Shown: positions 6,403 to 15,547, counted from the first letter of the stretch. The stretch: DNA of 64,000 bases from an uncultured Christensenella sp. (GCA_910587015.1 CAJUME010000014.1:23762-87761), one strand, 5' to 3'. Numbers and translations are program-made. The notes: a model not told the origin generated them from the sequence alone.

Positions 6403-7599
6403 TTGGCAAAAAGATTGATTTACGTTGACAATGCGGCGACAACCGCAATGAACGACGTTGCGATTGCCGCAATGTCGCCGTATCTTAAAGAGGTTTACGG
6501 TAACCCTTCTTCTTTGCACTCCGTCGGACAAGCCGCCAAAGAGGCGCTGGACGGGGCGCGCGCAAAAATTGCCGCCTGCCTTAACTGCGAGCCTAAGGAA
6601 ATTTATTTCACCTCGGGCGGGAGCGAGGCGGACAATCAGGCGATACGCTCTGCCGCCGTTAACGGCGCAAAAAAGGGCAAAAAGCACATTGTGACTACCG
6701 CATTCGAGCATCACGCCGTTCTGCATACCCTTAAAAAGCTTGAAAAAGAGGGGTTTGAGGTGACGTACCTTGACGTGCATGCGGACGGGGTTGTTTCCGT
6801 TGACGAGGTTGCGGCGGCTATCCGCCCCGATACCGCGCTTGTGACCGTTATGTACGCGAATAACGAGATTGGTACGATTCAGCCCATAAAAGAGATAGGC
6901 GGGCTGTGCCGCGGGCGGGGGGTTGTGTTCCATACGGACGCCGTGCAGGCGGTTGGGCATATCCCCGTGGACGTTAAGGCGGACAATATCGATATGCTGT
7001 CCGTTTCGGCGCACAAATTTCACGGGCCGAAGGGCGCGGGCGTGCTGTTTTGCCGTAGGGGCGTGCCGCTTAACACGTTTATCGACGGTGGCATGCAGGA
7101 GCGCGGCAGGCGCGCGGGCACCGAGAATATTGCGGGCGCGGCTGCTATGGCGGCGGCTTTGGAATACGCTTGCCGGAATATGCAAAAAAATTCAGCCAAG
7201 CTGCTTGCATTGCGAAACAGGCTTATAGAAGGGCTTTTGAAAATTCCGCATTCGCGGCTGAACGGGGCTTTTGAGGGGCGTTTGCCGAACAACGTGAATA
7301 TCAGCTTCGAGGGCACCGAGGGCGAAAGTCTGCTTTTGCTTTTGGACGCAAAGGGGATTTGCGCGTCGAGCGGGTCGGCGTGTACCACCGCCTCGTTGGA
7401 GCCGTCGCACGTGCTGCTTGCGCTGGGGCTTCCGCACGAGATTGCGCACGGCTCGTTACGGCTGACCTTGTCGGAGGAGAACACCGAAGAGGATATAGAG
7501 TATATAATTAACGCCGTGGCCGAGGTTGTGGAAACGGTGAGGGGAATTTCTTCCTTCTGGGACGATTTGCAGAGCGGGAAGATAAAGCATTTTATTTAA
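6403..7599 (+). CDS. nifS: Cysteine desulfurase
   Basis: A class V aminotransferase-fold, PLP-dependent enzyme that takes sulfur from cysteine and hands it to the scaffold protein NifU/IscU encoded just downstream. The N-terminus RLIYVDNAATT is typical. SAHKFHGPKG carries the PLP-binding Lys205, and SSGSACTTASLEPSHVL carries the persulfide Cys327. The 398-residue length is normal. The start is a TTG at 6403, set 11 bases after AGGA. The gene forms an operon with nifU (22 bases apart). The promoter has a palindrome likely read by the Rrf2 regulator, so supply of Fe-S clusters may be adjusted to demand. Confidence 0.95.
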   Translation: MAKRLIYVDNAATTAMNDVAIAAMSPYLKEVYGNPSSLHSVGQAAKEALDGARAKIAACLNCEPKEIYFTSGGSEADNQAIRSAAVNGAKKGKKHIVTTAFEHHAVLHTLKKLEKEGFEVTYLDVHADGVVSVDEVAAAIRPDTALVTVMYANNEIGTIQPIKEIGGLCRGRGVVFHTDAVQAVGHIPVDVKADNIDMLSVSAHKFHGPKGAGVLFCRRGVPLNTFIDGGMQERGRRAGTENIAGAAAMAAALEYACRNMQKNSAKLLALRNRLIEGLLKIPHSRLNGAFEGRLPNNVNISFEGTEGESLLLLLDAKGICASSGSACTTASLEPSHVLLALGLPHEIAHGSLRLTLSEENTEEDIEYIINAVAEVVETVRGISSFWDDLQSGKIKHFI

Positions 7600-7621
7600 G
7601 GTACTTAATAAGGAGAAAATT

Positions 7622-8065
7622 ATGGCGCTTTACAGCGAGAAGGTGATGGACCACTTTACAAACCCCCGCAACGTGGGTGTGATTGAGGACGCGGACGGCG
7701 TGGGCGAGGTCGGCAACGCAAGATGCGGGGATATAATGAAAATATATCTTAAAATAAGCAACGGCATTATAGAGGACGTGAAGTTTAAGACGTTCGGCTG
7801 CGGAAGCGCGATAGCGTCCTCGTCAATGGCGACCGAAATGATAAAGGGCAAGCCGCTTTGCGAGGCGTTGGAGCTGACCAACAAGGCGGTTGCGGAGGCG
7901 TTGGACGGGTTGCCCGCGCATAAAATGCACTGCTCGGTGCTGGCGGAGGAGGCTATACGCTCGGCAATAAAAGATTATTACGACAAAAACGGCATTGCTT
8001 ACGATAAAACGCAGTTTCCCGAGCCGCACGGTGAAGAGGAAGAGCAGCATTTCGAAGAGGACTGA
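7622..8065 (+). CDS. nifU: Fe-S cluster assembly scaffold, NifU/IscU type
   Basis: The 147-residue protein is the scaffold on which [2Fe-2S] or [4Fe-4S] clusters are built from sulfur supplied by NifS. The three ligand cysteines are present at 35 (ARCGD, with the conserved Asp two residues on), 60 (FGCGSA) and 104 (MHCSVL). MDHFTNPRNVG is the signature N-terminus. The acidic C-terminus (GEEEEQHFEED) extends slightly beyond the usual domain. It is the second gene of the nifS operon and ends at a strong terminator. The co-occurrence with the HydCBA and NadA genes explains a high Fe-S demand. Confidence 0.95.
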   Translation: MALYSEKVMDHFTNPRNVGVIEDADGVGEVGNARCGDIMKIYLKISNGIIEDVKFKTFGCGSAIASSSMATEMIKGKPLCEALELTNKAVAEALDGLPAHKMHCSVLAEEAIRSAIKDYYDKNGIAYDKTQFPEPHGEEEEQHFEED

Positions 8066-8080
8066 GTATTTGATTGTTAA

Positions 8081-8106
8081 AGACGGCTTTTTAAGCCGTC
8101 TTTTTT
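8081..8106 (+). terminator. Intrinsic terminator after nifU
   Basis: Nine-base perfect stem AGACGGCTT / AAGCCGTCT with a TTT loop and a run of T. Confidence 0.9.
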
Positions 8107-8116
8107 GATAAAAGAG

Positions 8117-8145
8117 TTGATAAGCCCGTAAAAGTGTGTTAGAAT
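8117..8145 (+). promoter_or_regulatory. Promoter of the GT28-type gene
   Basis: TTGATA at 8117-8122, a 17-base spacer and TAGAAT at 8140-8145. Confidence 0.7.
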
Positions 8146-8182
8146 AGATAAAAGTTTATAAATAGACTGTTACGGAGTTTTT

Positions 8183-9352
8183 GTGAACAAGCCGAGAGTT
8201 GTATTTCCATTTACCGAAGCGGGCTTCGGGCATATAATGCCGCTTAAAAGCATAGCCGACGAGTTCGAGCGGCTGTACGGCGACAGGGTCGAGTGCGTGC
8301 GCTCGAGCTTTTTTACCGAAAGCGGCGATAAAAAGCTTGCCGATTTGGAGGACTGCTTTAAGGCGGAGGTGGTAAAGCACAACAAAAGCGCGTTTTACGG
8401 GTATATGACTATGCTGGGAATGGACGTGCTCGGCTCGCGCGGGGCGGTTAATGCCGTTATGGCTGTGTGGAAGCCCGGCACGAAGGAGCGCGGCATTAAG
8501 CACATGGACGAGCTTAAGCCCGATTTGGTTGTAAGCACGCACTGGGCGACGAATTACTACGCAAAAAACTGCGAAAGCAAGCCGCTTACGGCAAATTATT
8601 GTCCCGATGCGGAAATTTACGACGTTTTCCGCTATCCGTGCGATTTGATGATGGTTTCTACCGAAACGGGCTACGCACGGGCTTTGAAAAAGCATTTTAA
8701 GCGGTTTAATAAGGATAACCTTAAATTAGTGCCCTTTTTGATAAGAAACGACGCGTTTACTGCGTGTACCGACAAGAAGGCGATGCGCAGAAAGCTTGGG
8801 CTTGACGAGGACAAATTTACCGTTGTGCTGGCCGAGGGCGGCTACGGCTTGGGCAAAATGCACAAAATCTGCAAAATCGTGCTCGAACGCGATTTGCCCG
8901 TTACGCTTGTGCCCGTATGCGGTAAAAACAGCGAGCTGTACGAGGAATTCAAGACCTTTAAGTCTAAGGGTAAAACCGACCTCCGTCCTATGGGGCTTGT
9001 CAAAAATATTTTCGAAATTCTGGCAACCGCAGATTTGTTTTGCGGCAAGAGCGGCGCGAGCATGATTGCGGAGCCGTGCTACTTCGGCATTCCGCAGATT
9101 ATAACCAAGTATGCAACGAGCATAGAACAGCAGAACGGCGAGTATTACATAAAAACCGTTAAAAGCGCAATGAAAATTTTCAGACCCAAAAGGGTAGCCG
9201 ATAGGATAGAGGAGTTTTTGAAGTATCCCGAGAGGTTAGAACCGTACAGAAGGGCCGCCGAGGCGAAGCACTGCGATTACGGCGCGACAAAGGCCGCCGA
9301 GGAGGTTTTTAAGCTGCTTTGCACAAGGTTTCCTCAATTGAGGGAAGATTGA
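8183..9352 (+). CDS. GT28/MGDG synthase-type glycosyltransferase
   Basis: The 389-residue protein has the two Rossmann-like halves of GT-B glycosyltransferases. The N-terminus VVFPFTEAGFGHIMPLKSIA is the acceptor-side motif. The C-terminal half has VVLAEGGYGLGKMHK, ILATADLFCGKSGASMIAEP and GIPQI, which form the nucleotide-sugar site of the MurG/MGDG synthase group. Such enzymes usually transfer a sugar from a UDP-sugar to a lipid at the inner face of the membrane. The acceptor is unknown. The GTG start at 8183 follows GGAG by six bases. A second gene of this type is at 60624-61877. It forms a single-gene unit with its own promoter and terminator. Confidence 0.85.
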   Translation: MNKPRVVFPFTEAGFGHIMPLKSIADEFERLYGDRVECVRSSFFTESGDKKLADLEDCFKAEVVKHNKSAFYGYMTMLGMDVLGSRGAVNAVMAVWKPGTKERGIKHMDELKPDLVVSTHWATNYYAKNCESKPLTANYCPDAEIYDVFRYPCDLMMVSTETGYARALKKHFKRFNKDNLKLVPFLIRNDAFTACTDKKAMRRKLGLDEDKFTVVLAEGGYGLGKMHKICKIVLERDLPVTLVPVCGKNSELYEEFKTFKSKGKTDLRPMGLVKNIFEILATADLFCGKSGASMIAEPCYFGIPQIITKYATSIEQQNGEYYIKTVKSAMKIFRPKRVADRIEEFLKYPERLEPYRRAAEAKHCDYGATKAAEEVFKLLCTRFPQLRED

Positions 9353-9374
9353 TTGAATACTGAGATATTATTAT

Positions 9375-9410
9375 GCGCCCCTTTTTCGCTTGCGAAGAAG
9401 GGGCGCTTTT
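9375..9410 (+). terminator. Intrinsic terminator after the GT28-type gene
   Basis: Fifteen-base stem (GCGCCCCTTTTTCGC with its complement, one G-T pair) with a two-base loop, followed by TTTTT. Confidence 0.9.
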
Positions 9411-9441
9411 TGCATTAATTTATGCCTTGTGCCGTTGTGTA

Positions 9442-10281
9442 TTAAGCCTCGTCGGCGGTAAGCGTTCCGTCTGTACACGTTACGGTTAAATTGCTTGCGC
9501 TTTGCTTCCAGCTTGAAGATTTGGTTATTTCCGCCCACTGTGCGACGGTGCCGTTGTAGTTAACGGTTTGCAGCTTCAAGCAGAAGGCAAACGCTTTTTC
9601 GCCTATCGTTGTGACGGATACGGGTACGGTAACGCTTTTAAGCGAGGTGCATTCGTAAAACAGATAGGTGCCTATATTGGTAAGCTTTGCGGGCAGAACC
9701 GCGCTTTGCAGATTGGGGCATTGATAAAACGCCTGCGAGCCGATTTCCGTAACGCTGTCGGGAATTTCAATGCTGATAATGCTTGTGCATTGACTGAACG
9801 CTCTTACTGCGATAGCCGTTACGGGCAATTCGTTATATTCTGCGGGAATTACAAGCTTTCCGTCGGTCGCTTCGCCTATGCCCGTAACGGTATAAGCCGT
9901 TTTTTCGGCGTTCAGCTCGTAGGTAAGTCCGTCCGTAGTGTATACGTAACCGCATATTCCGCAGTTCTTGGTTTCGTCGTGATAATCTTTTTCAAATTCT
10001 TCACTGCAACCGTCGCAAAGCTTCCAGTGTGAATCTTTATTAAACAGCCATTTGTCGGAGCTGTGCGTATGCGGCGCGGGCGTTTCTTCCTCGGGCGGGA
10101 TTTCTTCTCCGCCGTTGTTGTCATTATCGTTATTATCGTCGTTTCCGCCGCTTATACTGCCGCCGCCGCTTATATTGCCGCCGCCCGTTCCGTTACCTTC
10201 CGTTGTGCATGCGGCAAAGCCGAGGGTGCAGATAATTGCCGCAATAACGGCAAAAACAGTTAAAAGCAGTCTTTTCTTCAT
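9442..10281 (-). CDS. Leucine-rich-repeat (BspA-type) lipoprotein, 279 aa
   Basis: A surface lipoprotein. Residues 1-25 form a signal peptide ending in a lipobox (LGFAAC, lipidated Cys25). A Gly/Asn/Asp-rich linker follows (about 30-60), then a segment with paired CxxC-like cysteines (CDGC, CGIC) that could bind a metal. From about residue 115 there are LRR_5/BspA-type repeats (AFSQCTSIISIEIPDSVTEIGS and similar), ending with the WAEI motif. Such repeats usually serve adhesion or binding of polymers. A related but frameshifted gene lies at 24264-25261. It is transcribed alone from a good promoter at 10313-10341. Confidence 0.85.
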   Translation of the reverse strand: MKKRLLLTVFAVIAAIICTLGFAACTTEGNGTGGGNISGGGSISGGNDDNNDNDNNGGEEIPPEEETPAPHTHSSDKWLFNKDSHWKLCDGCSEEFEKDYHDETKNCGICGYVYTTDGLTYELNAEKTAYTVTGIGEATDGKLVIPAEYNELPVTAIAVRAFSQCTSIISIEIPDSVTEIGSQAFYQCPNLQSAVLPAKLTNIGTYLFYECTSLKSVTVPVSVTTIGEKAFAFCLKLQTVNYNGTVAQWAEITKSSSWKQSASNLTVTCTDGTLTADEA

Positions 10282-10312
10282 TTTCAGGCTCCTTAAAAAT
10301 TAAAGTGAAAAT

Positions 10313-10341
10313 ATTCTATCACAGCATACGGTAATTTGCAA
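10313..10341 (-). promoter_or_regulatory. Promoter of the LRR lipoprotein gene
   Basis: On the minus strand TTGCAA, a 17-base spacer and TAGAAT preceded by TG (extended -10). Confidence 0.75.
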
Positions 10342-10398
10342 GTATTTGGCGGTCATAATGCTTTGCTTGTCCGAATACCTTAAATAAAGAGGTGATTT

Positions 10399-13017
10399 AT
10401 GGGCAATTACTGCTTTGAGGAAACGGGTCAGACGCTTGCAAGGCTGAAAACCTCTGCGGAGGGGCTGTCGCGGACGGAGGCGGCGGCGCGGCTTGAAAAA
10501 TACGGTAAAAACGCGCTTGAAAAGGGCAAGAGCGCGGGCTTTTTAAAGCTGTTCTTTTCACAGTTCAAGGACTTTATGACGATACTGCTGATTGCCGCGG
10601 CGGCGGTATCGGGGCTGATTGCGTTTTTGTCCAAGGACAAGAACGATTTGACCGATACGGTAATAATTCTTGTCATAATTTTTATAAACGCGCTTGTGGG
10701 GGCGATACAGCAGTTCCGCGCAGACAAGGCAATAGAAAATCTGAAAAAGCTTTCCGCGGCGTTTTGCAAGGTGCGGCGCGATAATAAGGAATTTGTTATT
10801 CCGTGCGAGGATTTGACCGTTGGGGACGTGGTGCTGTTTGAGGAGGGCGACGTGGTGCCCGCCGACTGCCGCGTGATAGAGAGCAACTCGCTTGCATGCG
10901 ACGAGGCGGCGCTTACGGGCGAGAGTGCGGCGGTGGAAAAGAACGAAAAGCGCATACGCGGCAACAGGGTTGCGCTCGGGAATATGACGAATACTCTTTT
11001 CGGCTCTACCTTCGTTGTGCGCGGAAACGGCTCCGCCGTGGTTACCGCGGTGGGAATGGATACCGAAATGGGCAAAATCGCCGCAATGCTTCAAGGCAAC
11101 AAGGCGGCGAAAACTCCGCTTGAAAACAGCCTTAACAAGCTTGGCAAAATAATATCCGCATTCGTGCTTGCGGTTACGGCGATAATTTTTATTATGGGAA
11201 TTTTCGTCCGTCAGGACGGGCTTTTGAAAAACTTTATGACCTCGGTCGCGGTGGCGGTTGCGGCTATTCCCGAGGGCTTGCCCGCGGTAGTTACCATTAT
11301 TATGGCAATGGGCGTGCAGAGAATGAGCAAGAAGGGGGTTGTTATCCGCAAGCTTAAATCGGTGGAAACGCTTGGGGGCTGTTCGGTAATCTGCTCCGAC
11401 AAGACGGGCACGCTTACGGAAAACAAGCTTAAGGTCGAAAGGGCGTATTTCAACGGCAAAAGCGCTTCAACCGAGGATATAGGCGGGGCAACGCGGCTTT
11501 TGCAGTGTATGGCGGTGTGCACGGGCGTAAAGGGCGCAAAGGGCGGATATTTGGGCGACCCGACAGAGGTTGCCCTTAGGATATGCGCCGATGAATGCGG
11601 TTTTTCGGATAATTTTACGCGCATAGGCGAGCTGCCTTTTACCTCCGAGCGGAAAATGATGACGGTTGCCGCGGAAATCAACGGCGAAAGAATAGGCTTT
11701 ACCAAGGGCGCGCCCGACATTCTTATAAACAAGTGCACGCACGTTTTGACGGAGGGCGGGGTTGTGCCGCTTTCCGAGGAAATAAAAAACAAAATTATTG
11801 CGGAAAACAATCAGATGAGCGATGAGGCACTGCGCGTGCTGGCGTTTGCGTACTCGCCTTATAACGGCAAGCTGACGGAGGAGGGGCTTATATTCGCGGG
11901 GCTGTGCGGCATGAGCGACAGCCTTAAAGCGGGCGTTAAGGAGGCGGTGGAGGAATGCCGCCGCGCGGGAATAACCACCGTGATGATAACGGGCGACCAC
12001 GTCCGCACGGCGTTTGCGATAGCCAAGAAGCTGGATATTGCAAGGGACGCTTCCGAGGTGATGACGGGCGAACAGCTTGACGCGCTCAGCCCTAAGGAGC
12101 GCGACAAGGCGATTGAAAATTGCAGAGTGTTTGCGCGCGTTTCGCCCAAGCATAAAAATATGATTGTTAAGGCGCTGCAAAGGCGGGGCAAGGTTTCCGC
12201 AATGACGGGGGACGGCATAAACGATGCGCCGAGCATAAAGAGCGCGGATATAGGCATTGCCATGGGAATATCGGGCACCGACGTTACGAAGAGCGCGTCC
12301 GATATGGTTATAACAGACGACAATTTTACCACAATTGTTTCCGCCGTGCGCGAGGGCAGAAGAATTTCCGCAAACATTAAAAAGACGATACAGTTCTTCC
12401 TTTCCACCAACGTTGCCGAGGTGCTTTCTATACTGATAGCCTCGCTTGCGCTGTTCAGGTTCGACTTTTTACTGTCAACGCAGCTGTTGTGGCTTAACCT
12501 TATTACGGACAGCTTTCCCGTGCTTGCCTTGGGTATGGAAAAGGAGGACAGGGACTGCATGAGCCGCCCGCCCGAGCGCGCGGAGAAAAGCTTGTTTTCA
12601 AAGTCGTCGCTTATATCGATTGCCGTGTACGGCGTGTATATGACGGCGGCAACGATAGGTATGTTTGCGATAGGGCTAAGCTGTTGGGACAACAAGGTCG
12701 CTACTACAATGACCTTTATGACAATTTCCTTTTTAGAGCTGTTTCAGGCGTTCAATATCCGCACGGACAGACGGTCGGGCTTCGGCAAAGGAATGTTTGC
12801 GAACAAAATTCTGCTTTTTACCGTGCTTGCGGGGGTTGCGCTTAACGTAATTCTTTGCGTAAGTCCGCTGTCCTCTGCCTTCGGGCTGGTGGCGCTTGAC
12901 TGGAAGCAGTGGCTGATAGTTGCGGGAATTTCGCTTTCTATTATCCCTGTGGGCGAGCTGTATAAGCTGTGTCTGCGGGCGGTAACCCGCAGTAAAAGCA
13001 AAAAAGCTTCGGCGTGA
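10399..13017 (+). CDS. P-type ATPase, Ca2+-transporting type (P2)
   Basis: An 872-residue membrane pump of the SERCA/PMCA-like bacterial P2 group, predicted to export Ca2+ at the expense of ATP. The order is an N-terminal cation ATPase domain (LSRTEAAARLEKYGKNAL), transmembrane pairs near 50-105 and 245-300, the actuator motif ALTGES near 174, AIPEGLPAVV in M4 with the usual ion-binding Glu, and CSDKTGTLT with phosphorylated Asp334. The hinge motif MTGDGINDAP follows near 607, and then six C-terminal helices. It follows an AAAGAGGTG ribosome binding site. It stands alone between terminators. Specificity for Ca2+ is inferred from the family, not proven. Confidence 0.9.
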   Translation: MGNYCFEETGQTLARLKTSAEGLSRTEAAARLEKYGKNALEKGKSAGFLKLFFSQFKDFMTILLIAAAAVSGLIAFLSKDKNDLTDTVIILVIIFINALVGAIQQFRADKAIENLKKLSAAFCKVRRDNKEFVIPCEDLTVGDVVLFEEGDVVPADCRVIESNSLACDEAALTGESAAVEKNEKRIRGNRVALGNMTNTLFGSTFVVRGNGSAVVTAVGMDTEMGKIAAMLQGNKAAKTPLENSLNKLGKIISAFVLAVTAIIFIMGIFVRQDGLLKNFMTSVAVAVAAIPEGLPAVVTIIMAMGVQRMSKKGVVIRKLKSVETLGGCSVICSDKTGTLTENKLKVERAYFNGKSASTEDIGGATRLLQCMAVCTGVKGAKGGYLGDPTEVALRICADECGFSDNFTRIGELPFTSERKMMTVAAEINGERIGFTKGAPDILINKCTHVLTEGGVVPLSEEIKNKIIAENNQMSDEALRVLAFAYSPYNGKLTEEGLIFAGLCGMSDSLKAGVKEAVEECRRAGITTVMITGDHVRTAFAIAKKLDIARDASEVMTGEQLDALSPKERDKAIENCRVFARVSPKHKNMIVKALQRRGKVSAMTGDGINDAPSIKSADIGIAMGISGTDVTKSASDMVITDDNFTTIVSAVREGRRISANIKKTIQFFLSTNVAEVLSILIASLALFRFDFLLSTQLLWLNLITDSFPVLALGMEKEDRDCMSRPPERAEKSLFSKSSLISIAVYGVYMTAATIGMFAIGLSCWDNKVATTMTFMTISFLELFQAFNIRTDRRSGFGKGMFANKILLFTVLAGVALNVILCVSPLSSAFGLVALDWKQWLIVAGISLSIIPVGELYKLCLRAVTRSKSKKASA

Positions 13018-13045
13018 TATAAAGGACTTCGGTATTATATAAAAA

Positions 13046-13086
13046 GCCGCGCCGCGGGCTGGTTGCCCGCGGCGCGGCAATATTTT
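13046..13086 (+). terminator. Intrinsic terminator after the P-type ATPase gene
   Basis: Fourteen-base perfect GC-rich stem (GCCGCGCCGCGGGC with its complement), five-base loop, then AATATTTTT. Confidence 0.9.
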
Positions 13087-13123
13087 TGCGCCGAAAATTT
13101 TATCGGATATTGCGAAAAAGCGC

Positions 13124-13152
13124 TTTACAATTATAATAAAGTTTGATAAAAT
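13124..13152 (+). promoter_or_regulatory. rpsB-tsf promoter
   Basis: TTTACA at 13124-13129, a 17-base spacer and TAAAAT at 13147-13152. A leader of about 115 bases follows, with a CCCGC-AAG-GCGGG hairpin at its beginning. It could carry autoregulation by S2, which is common for rpsB but not shown here. Confidence 0.65.
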
Positions 13153-13275
13153 GGCAAGGCTATAAAAATTCACACCCGCAAGGCGGGCGTTCCGTGACGG
13201 TAAAATCTTTCAATGCCGTGTATCAAACGCCGAAAAAACGCTGTCTGCGGGGAGGTAAAACGGAGGATTATTATT

Positions 13276-14202
13276 ATGGCAGTTATTTCTATGAAGCAGC
13301 TGCTCGAAGCGGGCGTACACTTCGGGCACCAGACGAGAAAATGGAACCCCAAAATGTCAAAGTACATCTATGCGGCGCGCAACGATATTCATATTATCGA
13401 CTTGCAGATTACCGTTGACTGCATAGAAGAGGCTTACAAATTCGTTTGCGAAAGCGTAAAGGAAGGCAAGTCGGTGCTTTTCGTCGGCACCAAAAAGCAG
13501 GCTCAGGACGCTATCAGGGAAGAGGCGGAGCGCTGCGGCATGTATTATGTAAATTCACGTTGGCTGGGCGGTACGCTCACCAACTTCAAAACCATTCGCT
13601 CGCGTATCGACAGAATGGTTAAAATCGAAAAGATGGAGCAGAACGGCGAATTCGAGCTTCTGCCCAAGAAAGAGGTTGCAAAATTAAAGGAAGAGTTTGA
13701 AAAGCTCGATACAAACCTCGGCGGAATAAGAGAGATGGGCAAGCTTCCCGGAGTTATGTTCATTGTCGACCCTCATAACGAGGATATTGCCGTTGCAGAG
13801 GCGCGCAAGCTTAACATTCCCATTGTGGCTATAACCGACACCAACTGCGACCCCGATTTAATCGATTATGTTATCCCCGGCAACGATGACGCTATACGCG
13901 CGGTCAAGCTTATTTCTTCCGTAATCGCAAACGCGGTTATCGAGGCAAATCAGGGCGAGACGCCCGTTCTGCCCGTCGAAGATGAGGCTGCGCCTACCTC
14001 TATCGAGGAGGTTGTTGCGGCTGTAGAGGCGGCGGTTGCGCCCGCGGCCGAGCCCGTTGCAGAGGAAAAGCCCAAGAAAACCGTAAGAAAGAAGGCTGTT
14101 GAAGCGCCTGCGGCTGAGGAAACGGCGGCTGCGGCTACGGAAGAGGCTCCCAAAAAGACGGTCAGAAAAAAGAAGACCGAAGCAACCGGTGACGCAGAGT
14201 AA
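13276..14202 (+). CDS. rpsB: 30S ribosomal protein S2 with extended C-terminus
   Basis: S2 binds the small subunit at the head-body junction and is needed to recruit S1. The first 235 residues match the family (MKQLLEAGVHFGHQTRKWNPKM near the start, VGTKKQAQDAI, NSRWLGGTLTN, IVAITDTNCDPDLIDYVIPGNDDAIRA). The remaining ~70 residues are an Ala/Glu/Pro-rich tail with two copies of PKKTVRKK, which makes the protein 308 residues instead of roughly 235-260. The start at ATG 13276 is set by GGAGG/GAGGAT upstream and by the family's N-terminus. It is the first gene of an operon with tsf. Confidence 0.95.
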   Translation: MAVISMKQLLEAGVHFGHQTRKWNPKMSKYIYAARNDIHIIDLQITVDCIEEAYKFVCESVKEGKSVLFVGTKKQAQDAIREEAERCGMYYVNSRWLGGTLTNFKTIRSRIDRMVKIEKMEQNGEFELLPKKEVAKLKEEFEKLDTNLGGIREMGKLPGVMFIVDPHNEDIAVAEARKLNIPIVAITDTNCDPDLIDYVIPGNDDAIRAVKLISSVIANAVIEANQGETPVLPVEDEAAPTSIEEVVAAVEAAVAPAAEPVAEEKPKKTVRKKAVEAPAAEETAAAATEEAPKKTVRKKKTEATGDAE

Positions 14203-14216
14203 AGGAGGACGAAATT

Positions 14217-15122
14217 ATGGCAGAATTTACCGCTAAGGACGTAATGGCGCTGCGCGACAAGAGCGGCGCGGGCATGCTTGACTGCAAGAAGGCTTTGGTC
14301 GACGCAGACGGCAATATGGAAAAGGCTATCGAGCTGCTGAGAGAGCGCGGCATTGCAAAGGCCGTTAAAAAGGAAGGCAGAATCGCGGCGGAGGGCGTTG
14401 TAGGCGCGTACGTTTGCGACGCGTGCGGCGTTGGCGTGCTTATTGAAATCAACTGCGAAAGCGACTTTGTTTCCCGCGGGGAGAAGTTCCACGGAATAGT
14501 GGATGCGGTTGCGAAGGTTGTTGCGGAAAACAAGCCCGCAGACGTGGACGCTTTGAACGCGTGCAAGCTTGGCAATGAAACCGTTAAGGATTATATAACT
14601 AACCAGACCGCGGTTATCGGCGAAAAAATTTCTATCCGCCGCTTTGTTATTTTCGAAACCAAGGGCAAAATCGAAACCTATATCCATATGGGCGGCAAGG
14701 TCGGCGTTATGGTAGAGGCTGTTGATTTTACCGCGGGCGCAGAGGAAACGTTGCACGACGTAGCGTTACAGATTGCGGCGGCTAAGCCCGAATATCTTGT
14801 TCCCGAAGAGGTGCCCCAGACGGTACTCGACAAGGAAAAGGAAATTTTGCTTGTGCAGATGCAGAACGACCCGAAGAACGCGAAGAAGCCCAAGGAGATA
14901 CTTGAAAAAATCGTGGCGGGCAAGCTTGGCAAGTTCTATTCCGACACCTGCCTTTTGGAGCAGCTGTTCGTAAAGGACGACAGCGTGAAGGTTGCGCAGG
15001 TTATAGGTAACAAATTCAAGCTTGTGCGCTTTGTACGCTTCGAGATGGGCGAGGGACTTGCAAAGAAGAGCGAGAACCTGCAGGACGAGGTTGCAAAGCA
15101 AATCGATGCAATGAAGAAATAA
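14217..15122 (+). CDS. tsf: Translation elongation factor Ts
   Basis: EF-Ts exchanges GDP for GTP on EF-Tu. The 301-residue protein starts with the UBA-like domain (TAKDVMALRDKSGAGMLDCKKAL, about 5-30), followed by the core with NCESDFVSRGEKF (about 79-91), where the family has the conserved TDFV motif that contacts EF-Tu. A strong AAAGGAGG ribosome binding site lies eight bases upstream of ATG. It follows rpsB by 14 bases as in most bacteria. It is followed by a perfect hairpin terminator, after which an inserted XRE/CFI-box module separates it from pyrH. Confidence 0.97.
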   Translation: MAEFTAKDVMALRDKSGAGMLDCKKALVDADGNMEKAIELLRERGIAKAVKKEGRIAAEGVVGAYVCDACGVGVLIEINCESDFVSRGEKFHGIVDAVAKVVAENKPADVDALNACKLGNETVKDYITNQTAVIGEKISIRRFVIFETKGKIETYIHMGGKVGVMVEAVDFTAGAEETLHDVALQIAAAKPEYLVPEEVPQTVLDKEKEILLVQMQNDPKNAKKPKEILEKIVAGKLGKFYSDTCLLEQLFVKDDSVKVAQVIGNKFKLVRFVRFEMGEGLAKKSENLQDEVAKQIDAMKK

Positions 15123-15140
15123 ATAATTGCTTTAAGAATT

Positions 15141-15178
15141 AAAAAGCGGCGCGGTTGCATGTTGCAACCGCGCCGCTT
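15141..15178. repeat. 38-bp hairpin, left inverted copy; tsf terminator
   Basis: A near-perfect palindrome (stem of 16 bases, loop TGT) that acts as the intrinsic terminator of tsf. The same 38 bases occur in exact reverse complement at 16119-16156, so the two copies bracket the XRE/CFI-box module as terminal inverted repeats. Confidence 0.9.
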
Positions 15179-15201
15179 GAATTTTATCAAGCAAAGCTGT
15201 G

Positions 15202-15483
15202 TTATTTTTTATTAGTTAAATCCTTTATAAGCAATATTATATGCGCCTTTTCGTTTTGGGTAAGTCCCGAAACGTCTATAACGTTGTCGTTTTTCAAGCC
15301 CAGAAGATAGTCGGTGGAAACCTTGAAAAATTCCGAAATTTTTATCAGCATTTCTATAGACGGCTGAATATTATCGTTTTCCCAGTTGGACACGCACTGC
15401 TTGCTGACCCCTAAGCTTGCGGCTAATTGAGTTTGGCTTATGCCTAAGGACTTCCTCAGTTCTTTAATTTTTTCGTTCAGCAT
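15202..15483 (-). CDS. XRE-family repressor of the CFI-box module, 93 aa
   Basis: A Cro/C1-type DNA-binding protein: IKELRKSLGISQTQLAASLGVSKQCVSNWENDNIQPS is the helix-turn-helix (residues about 5-42), and KISEFFKVSTDYLLGL follows as in the other small XRE proteins of this window. A ~25-residue C-terminal extension is present (VSGLTQNEKAHIILLIKDL). The ATG at 15483 is chosen because the family starts just before the first helix; the frame remains open far upstream, but that region is the A+T-rich shared promoter. It is divergent from the CFI-box gene, with an inverted repeat TATTGTCAA / TTGACAATA between them, and so is probably its repressor and its own. Confidence 0.9.
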   Translation of the reverse strand: MLNEKIKELRKSLGISQTQLAASLGVSKQCVSNWENDNIQPSIEMLIKISEFFKVSTDYLLGLKNDNVIDVSGLTQNEKAHIILLIKDLTNKK

Positions 15484-15501
15484 ATTTAACACCGTATGTA
15501 T

Positions 15502-15547
15502 TATTGTCAAAAATTTATTTACTATTATACAAATATGCTTGACAATA
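15502..15547. promoter_or_regulatory. Inverted repeat over the divergent promoters (operator candidate)
   Basis: Nine-base arms TATTGTCAA (15502-15510) and TTGACAATA (15539-15547), 28 bases apart. The right arm contains the -35 box of the CFI-box gene, and the left arm provides a TTGACA in the opposite direction. Confidence 0.6.

Noticed and set aside
6379..7185. Minus-strand open frame of 268 codons opposite nifS
   Set aside because: It is a mirror of the nifS codon pattern with no family resemblance; the plus-strand gene has all active-site residues.
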